Assembly: GCA_003116995.1 (NCBI GenBank)
Contig: BDSL01000110.1
Coordinates: 124,001 to 188,000, forward strand
Direction of reading: 5' to 3'
Length of the DNA: 64,000 nt
DNA from: Yamagishiella unicocca
Lineage: Eukaryota; Chlorophyta; Chlorophyceae; Chlamydomonadales; Volvocaceae
The translations under genes and the position numbers were made by a program. Under the pieces are notes generated by a model. It did not search any database. It saw only the letters and a program-made list of their open reading frames with translations, and was not told where the DNA came from. This document shows positions 46,501-57,565 of the stretch, piece by piece. Within the stretch, counting starts at the first letter, position 1, and every line of letters starts with the position of its first letter.

Positions 46501-46918
46501 GGCGGCGGCGCCTTCCCTGATGGGCCTTATCATCGTGACGGAGGCGGCCTGGTCGCCGAGCGCTTCAGCACCAGCTCCAGCGGCCTAGACGGCATCCTTG
46601 AGCGGGACATCATGGCCTGTGAGTTACACGAGGGCCGCCCGTGCTGTGCCGTGCTGTGCCGTGTCCTGTCGCGCTGTGCTTGGTAGTGGGAGGTTGGCGC
46701 GTGGACACACGGTTTGTATCGCAACCGCCACCATCGCAACCGCCACCATCGCAACCGCCACCATCGCAACCGCCACCATCGCAACCGCCACCCTCTTAAC
46801 CCCGAAATCTGGCCCCGGCCCCGCCACGCACCCCCCAGTCGCGCGAGACTCCCTGGAGCCCTGCGACGACTGCCCACTGGCTGCCTCCCTGGAGCGATCC
46901 ATGGCCGCCAAGGACTGA
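39975..46918 (+). CDS. LisH-LUFS domain transcriptional co-regulator without WD40 repeats, 10 exons
   Basis: Exons: 39975-40110, 40183-40219, 40304-40787, 41317-41820, 42674-42854, 43253-43935, 44365-44506, 44951-45304, 45581-46618, 46839-46918. Phase matches at all nine junctions, giving about 1212 residues; a 21-base in-frame exon at 42131-42151 is possible. Residues 12-44 form a LisH motif (MCIYDYLKKRNYHQSAQVF). Across the 37-base exon 2 follows the LUFS box (GFLFEWWSCFWDTLNARAG) shared by LEUNIG, SSBP/SSDP and Flo8 proteins. The rest is Gln-, Gly- and His-rich, with a long polyGln tract (about 490-545) and a GRKRKATSE basic motif (about 724) like the GRKRKQ segment I recall from LEUNIG. 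LEUNIG proteins are Groucho/Tup1-type co-repressors with C-terminal WD40 repeats. Here the frame closes with DCPLAASLERSMAAKD and a stop, and no WD40 coding was found in the following 4 kb. Expected in the nucleus with DNA-binding partners. LisH usually mediates dimerisation. Confidence 0.83.
40929..40995 (+). repeat. family-1 element, LisH-LUFS intron 3, sense
   Basis: Diverged full-length copy (GACCCCTGCATGCGAGAAAA), about 140 bases after the exon-3 donor. Confidence 0.85.
42420..42607. repeat. 60-bp tandem repeat, 3 units, LisH-LUFS intron 4
   Basis: Units contain TTGCCTCTCATACCCGACCA and ACATGCGTCTCCACACAC; the second and third are nearly identical, the first is diverged at its start. 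Confidence 0.92.
44514..44632. repeat. 22-bp tandem repeat, about 5 units, LisH-LUFS intron 7
   Basis: Unit TTTGTGGTCGGGTGGTTGTGGG with minor variants, starting just after the exon-7 donor. Confidence 0.9.
46718..46797. repeat. 15-bp tandem repeat, 5 units, LisH-LUFS intron 9
   Basis: Unit CGCAACCGCCACCAT, ending about 40 bases before the last acceptor. Confidence 0.9.
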
Positions 46919-47116
46919 CGATCGAGGGGTCGACGGAGAGGGCTGGGGGAGAGGAGGAGGAAGCCAGCTGCGCGGGGATAGTGGAATAGGGTTTCAGGGG
47001 CCGCGCACACGCAGTAGAGTCAAGGCCGTCGTCATCGTTGTCTGCCGCCTGGGGCGGGGGCCGGGGCATTTGTGGCTCTTGACCTACGTCTCCCATCACG
47101 GTTAAAAACGATCTTT

Positions 47117-47171
47117 GGGGGGGTTCGAGGAAGACCCGTGGATGCGAGAAAAGACCATTTAGGACAGACGT
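47117..47171 (+). repeat. family-1 element, 5' half, downstream of LisH-LUFS gene
   Basis: Runs from GGTTCGAGGAAGACCCGTGG to GGACAGACGT. It lies about 200 bases after the stop, probably in the 3' untranslated region; a small fragment CCACGGGTCTCCCTCGAAAC follows at 47327 in the other orientation. Confidence 0.85.
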
Positions 47172-48143
47172 GGGGATCTTGGGGGTGTGTGGAGGGTTGC
47201 TCATCGTTGTGTGTTTCGGCATCATCATCTTTATTGCTTCATTGCTTAATATTCGTCATCCGCGGTGGGACTGGTTTAGGGGCCACCGGGGTCGGGGTTG
47301 TTGGGTTTATGCTCCCCCCCCCTCCCCCACGGGTCTCCCTCGAAACCCCCGCGGGTCGCGTGTGTGGGGTTTCATGGCGGCTGGGTCGTCGCGACTGACA
47401 CTGGCGTCACTTAGTTGGAGCATTACGTCATGGAGCATCCCCCCTGGAGCGACACTGGAGCGACACTGGCTGCGTGGTGTCTGGAGGCGTGTATGCGGCG
47501 ACATATAGGTGCGGGGTGTAGGGGGTCACATCTGGGCGCCGGCTGGGTTGAAGCAGCCGCCGCGGCCGCGGCCGCCGCGGCCGCGGCCGCCGCCGCCGCC
47601 GCATGCCGTGCGCAGGCCTGCGCGTCCAGCTCAGGCAATAGAGGGGCGAGCGAGGAGGGGCGTGATTTTGGCCTAAACGATGTTGCTGAGTGCGGGGCAC
47701 GTAGCTAGACGCCGGCCAGAATCACGACATGAGCGTTCTGGGGGCGAGGAGGAGCGAGGAGGAGGAGGGGCGAGCGTTCCGTTTCGTGTGGTGTGGTGTG
47801 GTGTGGTGGCATGTCGGGTCGCTCAGCAGAGGTGGTGAGCATGTGGTGGTGGAGCGTTGCGACGTGCGTGGACACGAGTGGGTGTGCCTCGTTGCCTCGG
47901 TCGGTCACGACCGACGGCGGCCGAGGCGGAGGGCGAGATGAAGGGCGAGTTGAAGAGTGAGGTGGAGGGCGAGGTGGAGGCGGCCGGACTCGCGCCGGGC
48001 GTCTGCTGGCGGCCGGTGCGCGTGCGCGTTGGCTGGTTGTTGCTGCTGCTTGCTGTTGCTTGCGGTGGTCGAGGAGCCGAGCCAGCAGCGGGGCGATGGG
48101 TGCGATGGTTGGAGCCTGTCGATCGCTGATGCAACCACACGCG

Positions 48144-48240
48144 TTATAGTGTGTGTGTTTTATAGATGCTGTGCTGAGCCGCGAAGGAGACTGAGCGCGA
48201 TGAGACCAAGGAATCCGGAGGCAGGGCGAGGCGGGTGTGT
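48144..48240 (+). repeat. family-2 dispersed element, intergenic
   Basis: Shares the GAGCCGCGAAGGAGACT and GAGACCAAGGAATCCGGAGG blocks with the copies at 16797 and 23208, and is again flanked by GT-rich DNA on both sides. Confidence 0.85.
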
Positions 48241-48692
48241 GTGTGTGTGTGGTTTTGGTGGCGCGAACGGAAACAGTAGAAAGGCATGTTACTCATGAAG
48301 GGAAGGGCTTGCTTTCCGTTCGCAGCGGTGTTCAGTGGACAAGCGAGGTGTGCGTGCAGGTGTGTCTGCGCTCGTGTGTGTGTGTGCGTGTGTGTTTTGT
48401 TCGGGCCCCGCTCCTCCGTCAGGTGCCCACTCCCACGGGGGTGGTTTCGGAGCGTGAAGGGCGGCCCGCGTGCGCAGGAGGGGTTCAGGCCGCGATGCTG
48501 CACTGGGTGGCACTGATAGGAAACGCAGTGGGCTCGCAGGGCGAAGACATTTCAAGGCAGTGGCAGTGGCGCGTAGTAAAGACACTCGGAGCTGTGTATG
48601 CGGGCGTGTGTGTGTATTGGTGTGCGGGATTAGGCACCGTGCGCGTTGCGTCTCACTTACTTGCGGTGTCATGGGGCGGGGGGGATGCTGGA

Positions 48693-48741
48693 CCGTCGGG
48701 CCTGGAAGCTGGACCGTCGGGCCTGGAAGCTGGACCGTCGG
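48693..48741. repeat. 21-bp tandem repeat, 2.4 units
   Basis: Unit GGACCGTCGGGCCTGGAAGCT. Confidence 0.85.
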
Positions 48742-50147
48742 GGCTGGTCTCACTGGATCCGGTCGCTTGTCTTGAGGATAGGCCATTTCCTTCGTTATAC
48801 ATGAGTCAGGTTGACCGACCAGTAACCCCACCCCACCCCACGGTAGCGCTGACCGCCCCCCGTCGGCGCCATGGGGCGCATCCGAGTTGGTTGAGATCGA
48901 CGGCCAGTAGTTCCTGCTCGGTCGTCCCCGGCCTCGACGGTTGTGGGGGTGGTTGCGGCGGTTGTGGCGACCCCCCACGTGGCGTCGTACTGGCCAGGGC
49001 CCTCCGGCGCTGCCGCGCGGCGCCCTTGCTTCCTCTTCGATGACCCTTTTGAACCCCATTGGAAATACAAAGTCTGCCTGTCTGCATGCGTGTGTGTCAT
49101 GTGTGCTTGTGTCCATCGGAAGTAGGTTTCATTACCCAACATGTCGGCACGTTGGTGAGCCTGCAAGTACGGGACGGCGGTCAGCGTGTACGTAAGTTCA
49201 TGTTTATTGCACTACTGGGGGAAGGTGCCTTCCGCGCTTGGCTTCCACAGCATAGCACTGGTTCAACCAGCCTGGTTTCCTGCGTGCGAGACGCAGCGAG
49301 ATCCTGTTTAGACTCCCGTTCCCAAGCAGGCCTTCCGCCCCATCATTATTGGCATGGGGTTGGCCGCCTGAGGTAACGGTGCCTGGGCGCGGTTGCCGTT
49401 GATGTTGTCCGGGGGGACCGACGAGCAGGCAGGGGGCGCGAGCGGCGGGAAGATGTGTATTTAGGTGTATGCCGATACCTGTCGTAGGAAGAGAGATTGG
49501 AGGCGCCGCGTCTTTTTCGTACGCCGAACCGTCAGCATGGCGTCTGCGGCACGTGCATCGTACTACATGTTCGTACCGCTCGTACACTGAGTGCGAGGAA
49601 CGTCGTACGGGAAGGATAAGATATCCGCGCATCGGTTCGCATGGCGGCGTGCGCCTGGCCTGGTGGCTCTGCGCAAGGGGGGTATCACGTGGAGAGGGCA
49701 TCACTTGGAGGGGTTCTCACTTTGGAGGGGTTCTTACTTGGAAGGGGTCTCACTCGGTTGCGCTGGCACCCTGGCGGCTTGATGGGCCTGCTAAGGGGGT
49801 GCGCCCTCGCTGGATTGCACGGGGGGACGTGAGATGGTGGTGGGGGAAATTGCGACGCGTCGATTTGTTGGTGACGCAGGGCAGGGCAAGGGGTCAGGGA
49901 CACCGCTTCGTTTGGTCTGCTGCCTGGCAGGAGGGGCAGGAGTAGGCGGCCTGCCCGCCCCCGACCTTGCCCCCGGCCTTCCCCCCGCGGGGTTTTGCCG
50001 TCATGGTTGGTTTGCCGTTAAGGCAGTTGTACAGTTGCGCGATGGAGCTGTGAGGCCCGTGCAGGGCCCCTTGTTGGCAGACTACTGGGTTGGCGATGAT
50101 GTGGGCATGTATGTATGGCCCGTCTACCTCCCTGACGGGTAGATATG

Positions 50148-50230
50148 TATGCCCCTGGATGGATCCATGTAATGCCCCTGGATCCATGTGTGGCCCTGGA
50201 TGGATCCATGTAATGCCCCTGGATCCATGC
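50148..50230. repeat. GGATCCATG-based tandem repeats
   Basis: Alternating units CCCTGGATGGATCCATGTAA and TGCCCCTGGATCCATG, two rounds. Confidence 0.85.
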
Positions 50231-50522
50231 CACAGTGTGTTGTAAGTGCCATAAGGGTGTCCCTTGCACCTGCCTGGCGATGAGGCTGTCACCACGGGTC
50301 CAGCAGCTTGTGGGCACAGCAATACGGGCAACCAACACCGATACACAACGACCCTGCTAGGGACCCCACGTCACGTCACTCCTTGTGCCGTACACGAAAG
50401 ACTGTAGCATTCCCGTGCCCTCTTGCCCGGCAGACGCAGTGGCTGCTGCCGTCCGCGCCTCCCGGAGCCTCAGAAGATCGTGAGCTCCCGCAAGTGGGAA
50501 ACAAACACAAGCACCAGCAGTG

Positions 50523-50527
50523 TTACA
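50523..50527 (-). terminator. possible polyadenylation signal TGTAA for the SCAR-like gene
   Basis: First minus-strand TGTAA noticed after the stop at 51269, about 740 bases away, so the assignment is weak. Confidence 0.25.
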
Positions 50528-50851
50528 CCTGGTGTCCACGACATGCCAGGACTGGTGTGGGGCGTGACGCGCCTTCCCACACGCCCGCAAGCCACTTCTT
50601 TTGCGATCCATAGGAACGCCCCGCTTCCCGTACAGCAACACAGGAACAAAAGCACGTAGAGCAACGAGGGCAAGTAATAGATGAGACGCAGTGCAGATCA
50701 GGAAGCTCGAAGGAAGTCTTTGGCCCCTTCAACCGCAGGCTGGGAGGCCCATTTGGGTCATTGAAATACTCGACACAGCAAGAAACGAAACGAAACACTC
50801 CTGCCCGCGCCGCCACCGTCGCACGCCCCGCGCCCCCCCCCCCCGACTACA

Positions 50852-50886
50852 TTACCCCAGTCGAGTTACCGGTTCTTTACTTGTAC
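50852..50886 (+). repeat. family-3 element fragment
   Basis: Contains CCAGTCGAGTTACCGGTTCT and a CTTT/TGTACCC end running into poly-C. Confidence 0.55.
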
Positions 50887-51268
50887 CCCCCCCCGACCTA
50901 CCGGTCTCCTCTTATGACCTCCTGCCCCCGACCTGCAAGGTTTCCTTTCATACTCCCCCGCCGCCCTCCACAGACGTGTCCTTTAATCGGACACGGGGTT
51001 TCCTCGCAGCCCCCCTCCACTCGTGCACGCAAGTCACTGCCTGGCCGGGCCATGCTCCCTCCCAATCCTCTTCGTACGGCAGTGCCCCAATCCGTACGGC
51101 AGTGCCCCAACCGCTCAAGCATCACCCGCAACCATGCAAATTGCTGGCGCGGGCTGTGAAGGTCTTCCCGGCTCGCAGGCCGTGCATTGACGGTTCGGTG
51201 CTTTGGCTCGTTCCTCCCTCTCACCCCCTCGCCTCCCTCACCCCCGCCACTACCCTCACCCCCCTCAT

Positions 51269-52991
51269 TCATGGATCGTCTCGCAGCCATCCGGCCCCCG
51301 GACCACGAGCGCGGTCGGGCCCCTCGGCGTCACTGCCGCCGCCGTCGCTGTCACTGCTGCAGGCGTCAAGGGCCATCACGCTGCGCAGCTGCTGTGCGCG
51401 CGCGATGAGGCGGGCCTGGGGTGGGGGCAGGGGAGGTGGCGGTGGGGGCAGGGGAGGTGGCGGTGGGAGCAGGGGAGGTGGCGGTGGGAGCAGGCGTTAT
51501 TTGTACGATCCCCAGTCGGAAAGTGATCCACTCATAACAACAAAGCCCATAGGATAGGATGTATAGGACGTCCAAAGTTTGCTGTCATACTCTACTACAT
51601 AAGGTGGTGTTCATTACCCCCACAAAGTACTATTGGGAATGCCAAGCAGTGTGGTGGTGGGCAGGTGAGGGTCGGGTGGGGTACTTGCGGTGGGCAGGGT
51701 GGATGTGGCGATGGGTTTCGGACCCACGTGGTGGCTGTAGTAGTGGTGGCTGTGGTTGCATGCTCGTGGTTTCGGAGGCGTACGTGCCTACGCGGGGACT
51801 GGGCTACAGTCCCGCAGAGGGTGTCAGCGCCTGTCGGCCAACCCATCCCCCCCCCGAGCTCCTCACCCAAGTCCTCCAGCATGCACCTCGGAACGTCTGT
51901 CCTAAACGGTTTTTCTCGCATCCACGGGTCTTCCTCGAGACCCCGGGCTCTGCAACGACGCCCAGCTTGGAAACTACCGCTACAAAGACACCGCCCCTCC
52001 CTGGACCGCCACACGCAGCCCCCAGCACGCAGGCCGGTGCAGCGCATCTTATCAGCGGTGCGCCAGAGTAATGTGCTGCGATGGGTGCCGTGCTGTGCTG
52101 TGCCATGCTATGCTGGTTGCTGTGCTGTGGACAGTGCGCTGTGCTGCGTCATGCTGTGTTGGGTGCTGTCTGCTGTGCGCACCTGAGGGTCGTGGCGGGG
52201 ATTGACAACGGCCTTGGCGGCGGCGGCGTCAGCTGCCTGCTGGAGACCCCTGCGGCCGGGGCCGGCGGCGGACTTGGACCTGGTCGGGCGGGTTTGATAA
52301 GAGAATCCGCGAATCCACGGTCGGGGGGGTGGGTGGGCGGTCGGGAGAACGGTAGAGAGAGAGACGGGTGGGGTACGCGCGGCGGAGACCCGTGGGTCAG
52401 CACTGACATGTATATTGATTAGTGAATAGATAATGTAGGAGGCTGTGGGAGGCGTCCTGCACGACGCGGATGGGGGGTCCTGATTCCCTTCAGGGCGTTG
52501 AAGAGTATCAAGCGCGGTCAACGCCACCGCCCTCGGCGAGCCTCGTCCACCCCGGCTCCCTGTGTTCCGCAAAACCCTAAAACCCTCCTTTCCCCCTCTG
52601 CTTCCCCTCCGGCCCGGCGCCCGGCCCTGCCGTACCCCCGACCTAGTTGCTCGTCCCTACCCTACCCCACCTGGAGCGCAAATGAAAGGCCCCGACCCGA
52701 ATGGCCCCCAATACGTCGTCCATGCCGCCACCGCTGCCGCCACCGCTGCCGCCATCCGCGGGGCCCGCTAGCGACGGCGCCGGCCGCGAGGTAAGCGAGC
52801 CGCCAATGCTTGGATTGCTGGCGGCGGCGGCGGCGGCGGGTTTCTCTCGCTGCTTGGCGGGACGAAGCTGAAAGGTTCCGCTCTTGATGACATCGAATAC
52901 GTCACCCATACCGCCGCCGCCGCCGCCACCTGGCGGCGGCGGCGGTGGACCGCACTTGGCGGCGGCGGCGGATGGCTTGGCGATAGGAGGA

Positions 52992-53026
<35 letters not shown>

Positions 53027-56000
53027 CCCACCGGCCCTAGCTGCAGCGCTGAGCGCCACGGGCGGTGGCGGCGGCGGGCCAGGCGGCGGCGGCGGCGCAC
53101 CGGCAGCTGCTCGTCCACCACCTCCGCTCGTACCGAATAGCACAGGAGGAGGAGGTGGCGGGCCGGGCGGCGGCGGCGGCGGCAGACTGACAGCCTTGGG
53201 CTTGTTGCTGGGGTTTGGCGACGTAGCCGCGGCGCTAATAGCTCGCGGCTGTACTGCAGCAGCGGGTGGTGGCGGCGGCGGCGGCGGCGGCGGCCGCGTG
53301 ACTGATTGGGTTGCTGTGGCGGCGGCGGCGGCGGCGGTGACGGCGGCGGCGGTGCTACCACCGCGGCGCTTGGCCTGCGACGGCGCCGCTGCGGGGCCCT
53401 CCTCGCCGCTGCCCTCCTCCGCCGATTGGAACTCGTCGCTGCCGCCGTCACCGCCGGCGCCGCCGGCGGCGGCGGTCTTCGTGTCCGCCGCCCACGGCGC
53501 CTCGCGTAGACGCTGCTGTTGTACGGCAGAGAGCACGCCGAGTGGCGTGACGCACGGCTGCGGCTCCCTGACGTCACCTTCGTCCTTGTCACCGTTAGTG
53601 CGACGTCGGTTGGCGCCGCCGCCAGCGCCAACCGCCGCTGGTCCGCCGCCACCGTCGCCGCTCACAGCGGGCGAGGTGTGCTGGGATGCCGGGGAGCTCT
53701 TCTTCACGGGAGATGCCGAGGGCCACAGCCCTGCGAGCCAGCCGCCGCCGCCGCCGCACGAAGTGCCCGCGGGATCTACCGTTGGCGGTTGCAGGGCAGA
53801 TCCACCGTCAAGCGGGTCGCGGGCCGCGAAGCGGGCGGTGAGCTGATCGAGTGCCGCCTTGGCGGCGGCGGACCGCCCTACAGCAGGGCTAGCCGCCGCT
53901 GGCGACGACGCCGCCGGCACTGCCGCCGCCGCCGCCACCACAGCGGTGCTGCTGTAGTGGTCGGCGGCTGCCCGCCGATGCCCAGCGATGCCGCCGCCGC
54001 CACCGTCCGGGTCGCTGCAGCTGGCATCTGCGGACTCTCTCCTCCCAGTGGCAGGAGCAACAGCAGGGGCAGTAGCGGCAGCGGCAGCGGGCGTTGCCGC
54101 CGCCGCCGCCACTGCCACCGCCGCCGGCGGGGGCCACTGCGCGGTCGAGCGCCTCAGCGCCCCCGCCGCTGCCGGCGTGTGTGCCCCACGGGGCCCGGCG
54201 GCGTCCTTCGCCGTCGCCGCAGGCGACGACGCCGCCACCGCCAAGGCCGCCGCCGCCGCCGCGACCGAGCCACGGGTCGCGCCCACACTCGGTTTCTCCC
54301 GCCCGGGCCTGCCGCCGTCCGCCCCGCCCTCCCCGCCGCTGGCGAGGCTAGTTGCCGGCTCCTGCGCTTTGAGCGATTTGATGGCGCCGGCGACGGCGCC
54401 CGCCGCGACGCGCGGCGGCGGCGGTGCTGCTGCTGCTGCCGCCGCTGCGGCGGCGGCGGCGGCGCCGCCGCCGTCCTTCTGCCGGCCAACCGCCGCTACG
54501 GACTGCTGCTTCGGTGTGTCGTCGTCCGACCAGGAGCCGTCGCCGCTGTCCGATCGGCCGCCGCCGCCGCCGCCGCCAGCACGCTGGGGCTGCTGCCACC
54601 ACGCGGGCCCACTCGCAGACAGCAACGCCCCCACGTCGGCCGCTGGTTCCTCCAGCGGCCGAATGCCCGCTCGCGGCGGCGGCGGCGGCATCGGCGATGC
54701 CGACGCGGCCTGTGGCGGCGGCGCTGCGACTGGCCGCTGCGACTGTCCCTCAGGCGCCGAGACCAGCGCATCCACCGCTGGCTCGACCACCAGCCGAGGC
54801 TGCACTTCTTGTCGCATCCACGAGGGCATCTTGTGTGCCGACAGCTGCTTGCGGCCTGGCTGCTGCTGCTGCAAGTCATTTCCTTCATGCGGCTGTTGGG
54901 AGTCCTCGTACTGCTGATGTTGCGTCTGTTGCTTCTGGTGCTGTTGTTCCTGTTGTTGCTGTTGGTGGTGGTTTTGGTGGGCTTGTTGGCGTTGGTGTTG
55001 GCTGTGTTGGTGGTGGTGCTGCTGGTGCTCTCGATAACCGGCCGGAGTCGTGGGGAAGGGCTGTTGCGGCATCAGCACCCGCTCAGGCACCTGCGGCGAG
55101 AACGACCGCTGCTGCTGCTGCATGGCGGCCTGCTGCTGCTGTTGTTGATGCTGCATTGCCTGCTGCTGCTGCATTGCCTGCTGCTGCTGCATTGCGGGCT
55201 GCTGCTGCATTGCGGGTTGCTGCTGCTGCTGCTGCATTGCCGGCTGCTGCTGCTGCCGCATCGCCTGCTGCTGCTGGTACTGAGGAGCTGCCGCCACCAC
55301 ATCAAAGCCAGCGCCACCGCTGACGACGTACCCGGCGGAAGCCCCGGCGTACTGCGGCGGCGGCGGCGGCGCCGCCAGGCCGCCGTGCTGCTTGGCGCCT
55401 CCAACGATACCACCGCCGCCGCCGCTACCACTGCCGCCGCTGACTTCCAGCACTGACAGCGCCTCCGTAGTGCTCCTCCGCGCCGCCATGCCCGCACTGA
55501 GAGGCGCTACTGCGGCCGCCAGCCCGCCAGCGGCGCTGCTACTGCAGATCTTGGAAGGACCCAGCGGACCGTACCGCATGCTACTGCTGGAGCTGATGAC
55601 GCGGCCGCCGCCGGTGCCGCCGCCGACGACGACGTCCGCGCTGCCGCTGCTGGGCGGCAGCACGTACGACTGTTGGTACGGCTGTTGGTACGGATGCTGG
55701 TACGACTGCGCCAGGGGGTGCGGCGCGGACCGGGACGTGGCGATGGTGGAAGATGACGGTGCCTGCTGATTGCCCTCCGGCGGCCTGAACAGGCAATAGC
55801 GTCAGCAGCAGCAGCAGTAGCGACCGGCAGTAGCAGCGTCAGCAGCGACAGTGGCATCAGCAATAACAACGAGCAATAGCGTCGGTAATGGTGGGTGCAT
55901 TGCATGCGGTCAAGCATTGCGGGACGGTGCAGCCGTTCCCCTGTCGGTTGGTTGGTTGGTTGGTCGGTTGATGGGGGACGAGCAGGTGAGGCTAGAGACG

Positions 56001-57533
56001 AGGCCGAATCCGCGGGGGATGGCCGGTTGGGGGACCAACCGTCTTTTCCAGCTAGGCTGGGGAGCCACCATTCCCGTCATTAGCTTCCCATCGTTGGCCC
56101 AATCCCGCGCCTAACCGCTAACCCGCCCGCATGCACACCTACTCCACCCACCTTGCCCTGGGATTCGCCATGAGGTTGGCCTGGAGGGGGACAGGAGGGG
56201 GAGGGGTGGGTGGGAGGGTGGGAGGGGGCGAGGGGTGGGTGGGAGGGGGGCAGGAGGGCAGGGGGCGGTGGGAGGGGGGAGGGAAGGAGGTGGAGGCTGT
56301 GGAGTGAGGGCAACGCAGGGCGCGGCATTCAACCTTCCAGTTGGTACGGCCGATGAGCCGAACCCCGCACCAGCACCAGCACCAGCACCAGCACCAGCAC
56401 CAGCACCAGCACCAGCACCAGCACCAGCACCAGCACCAGAAGCAGCACCAGCAGCGTCAGTCGGCGCCATTCAGTCGCGATCCCGGTCCTCTCCTACCCT
56501 TTCGCTTCCCCCCGTCCCGTCACCACCACCACTACCACCCCCACTCGCCTGCAGCGGCGAGAACCCCGCGACTGGTTGCGACTCAGACGACTGCTGCGGC
56601 GGCCCCCGCATCAGCTTGGCCGACAGCGGCGCGAATGCCGCCATCAGCGGCCCCCCTGGAGCAGCAGCAGCAGCAGCAACAGCGGCAACAGAAACAAAAA
56701 AACAGCAATAGCAGTAGCAGCAGTGGCATCCGGTGCAGCAGTATCGGCAGGACGCGGCGGCCCGAGTGGCCGGCGATTGGTGCGGTCGCGAGGATGGAAC
56801 CAGGAGCCCCGTGAGGAGCACCGACAGTACGACGGTACGACGGCATGACGCGCAGCCGGAGGTGCCAGGACGCTCGCGTGCAGCCCCCCGCGGAAGGATC
56901 CAAACCCTAAAACCCACCCCACCACCGCCACGCCCTAGGGCCCCAGGAGTCCCCAGGGTTCGCATGGACCCCCCCCCCCAGGACTCCACGCCGAGACACG
57001 AGATGCCCTGAGCACTGCCCCGCAGCGCGCAGTCCCCGCGCAGCCCCACTGCCCTTGGTTTCGGAGCCCCCACTGGGTTGGGCCCCAAGTTGAGTCCAGT
57101 AGCATGCGGGCGCGTCCAGGTGTCCGAAGGTTATGCACCCACTACAATTCCCATGTCGAATAACCGGTCCTTTCCTGTAACCCCCCCCCCCCTCACCCCA
57201 CACGCCTCAGAGTCTCACGTACCCGTCGGCTGTCCCCCGGCCGCGCCACCGCGACTCTTGGATAAGGCGGTGGAGAGCGGTCCGGCGGTTGCAGCAGGGC
57301 TCGCGGCCGATGCCGCCGCCGGTGGTGGTGGTGGTGTTTGCCGGTGGTGAGGCGGCGTTTGCAGCTGTTGGTGGTGCGGCGGTTGCGGCGGTTGCGGAGC
57401 TGCGGCCGGTTGCTGCCGGTGGTTGGCGGGTGGTTGGTTGCCGCCGTGGTGGTTCGGCTGGAAGGGCTGCTGCTGGTACTGTTGCTGCTGTTGCAGCTGC
57501 TGTTGGCGCTGCGCATGTTGCTGTTGCTGCTGC

Positions 57534-57565
<32 letters not shown>

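Larger units (their letters stand above)
46919..51268. other. 4.3-kb intergenic region, no confident gene
   Basis: Holds a family-1 half-element, a family-2 copy and several short tandem repeats. No TGTAA follows the LisH-LUFS stop within the next 500 bases. A minus-strand reading (49894-50346) ends in a basic Gly/Lys stretch and SCPSCQAADQTKRCP, but no family is recognised. A GCC/GCG-rich stretch at 47553-47602 gives spurious poly-Ala readings. Confidence 0.5.

Noticed and set aside
49894..50346. Minus-strand reading ending SCPSCQAADQTKRCP
   Set aside because: A single CxxC pair and a basic Gly/Lys stretch are not enough to call a zinc finger or a gene, and flanking GGATCCATG repeats argue against coding.
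46919..51268. WD40 exons expected after a LEUNIG-like N-terminus
   Set aside because: Plus-strand readings were inspected for GH...WD-type repeats and none was seen, so the gene model is closed at 46918.
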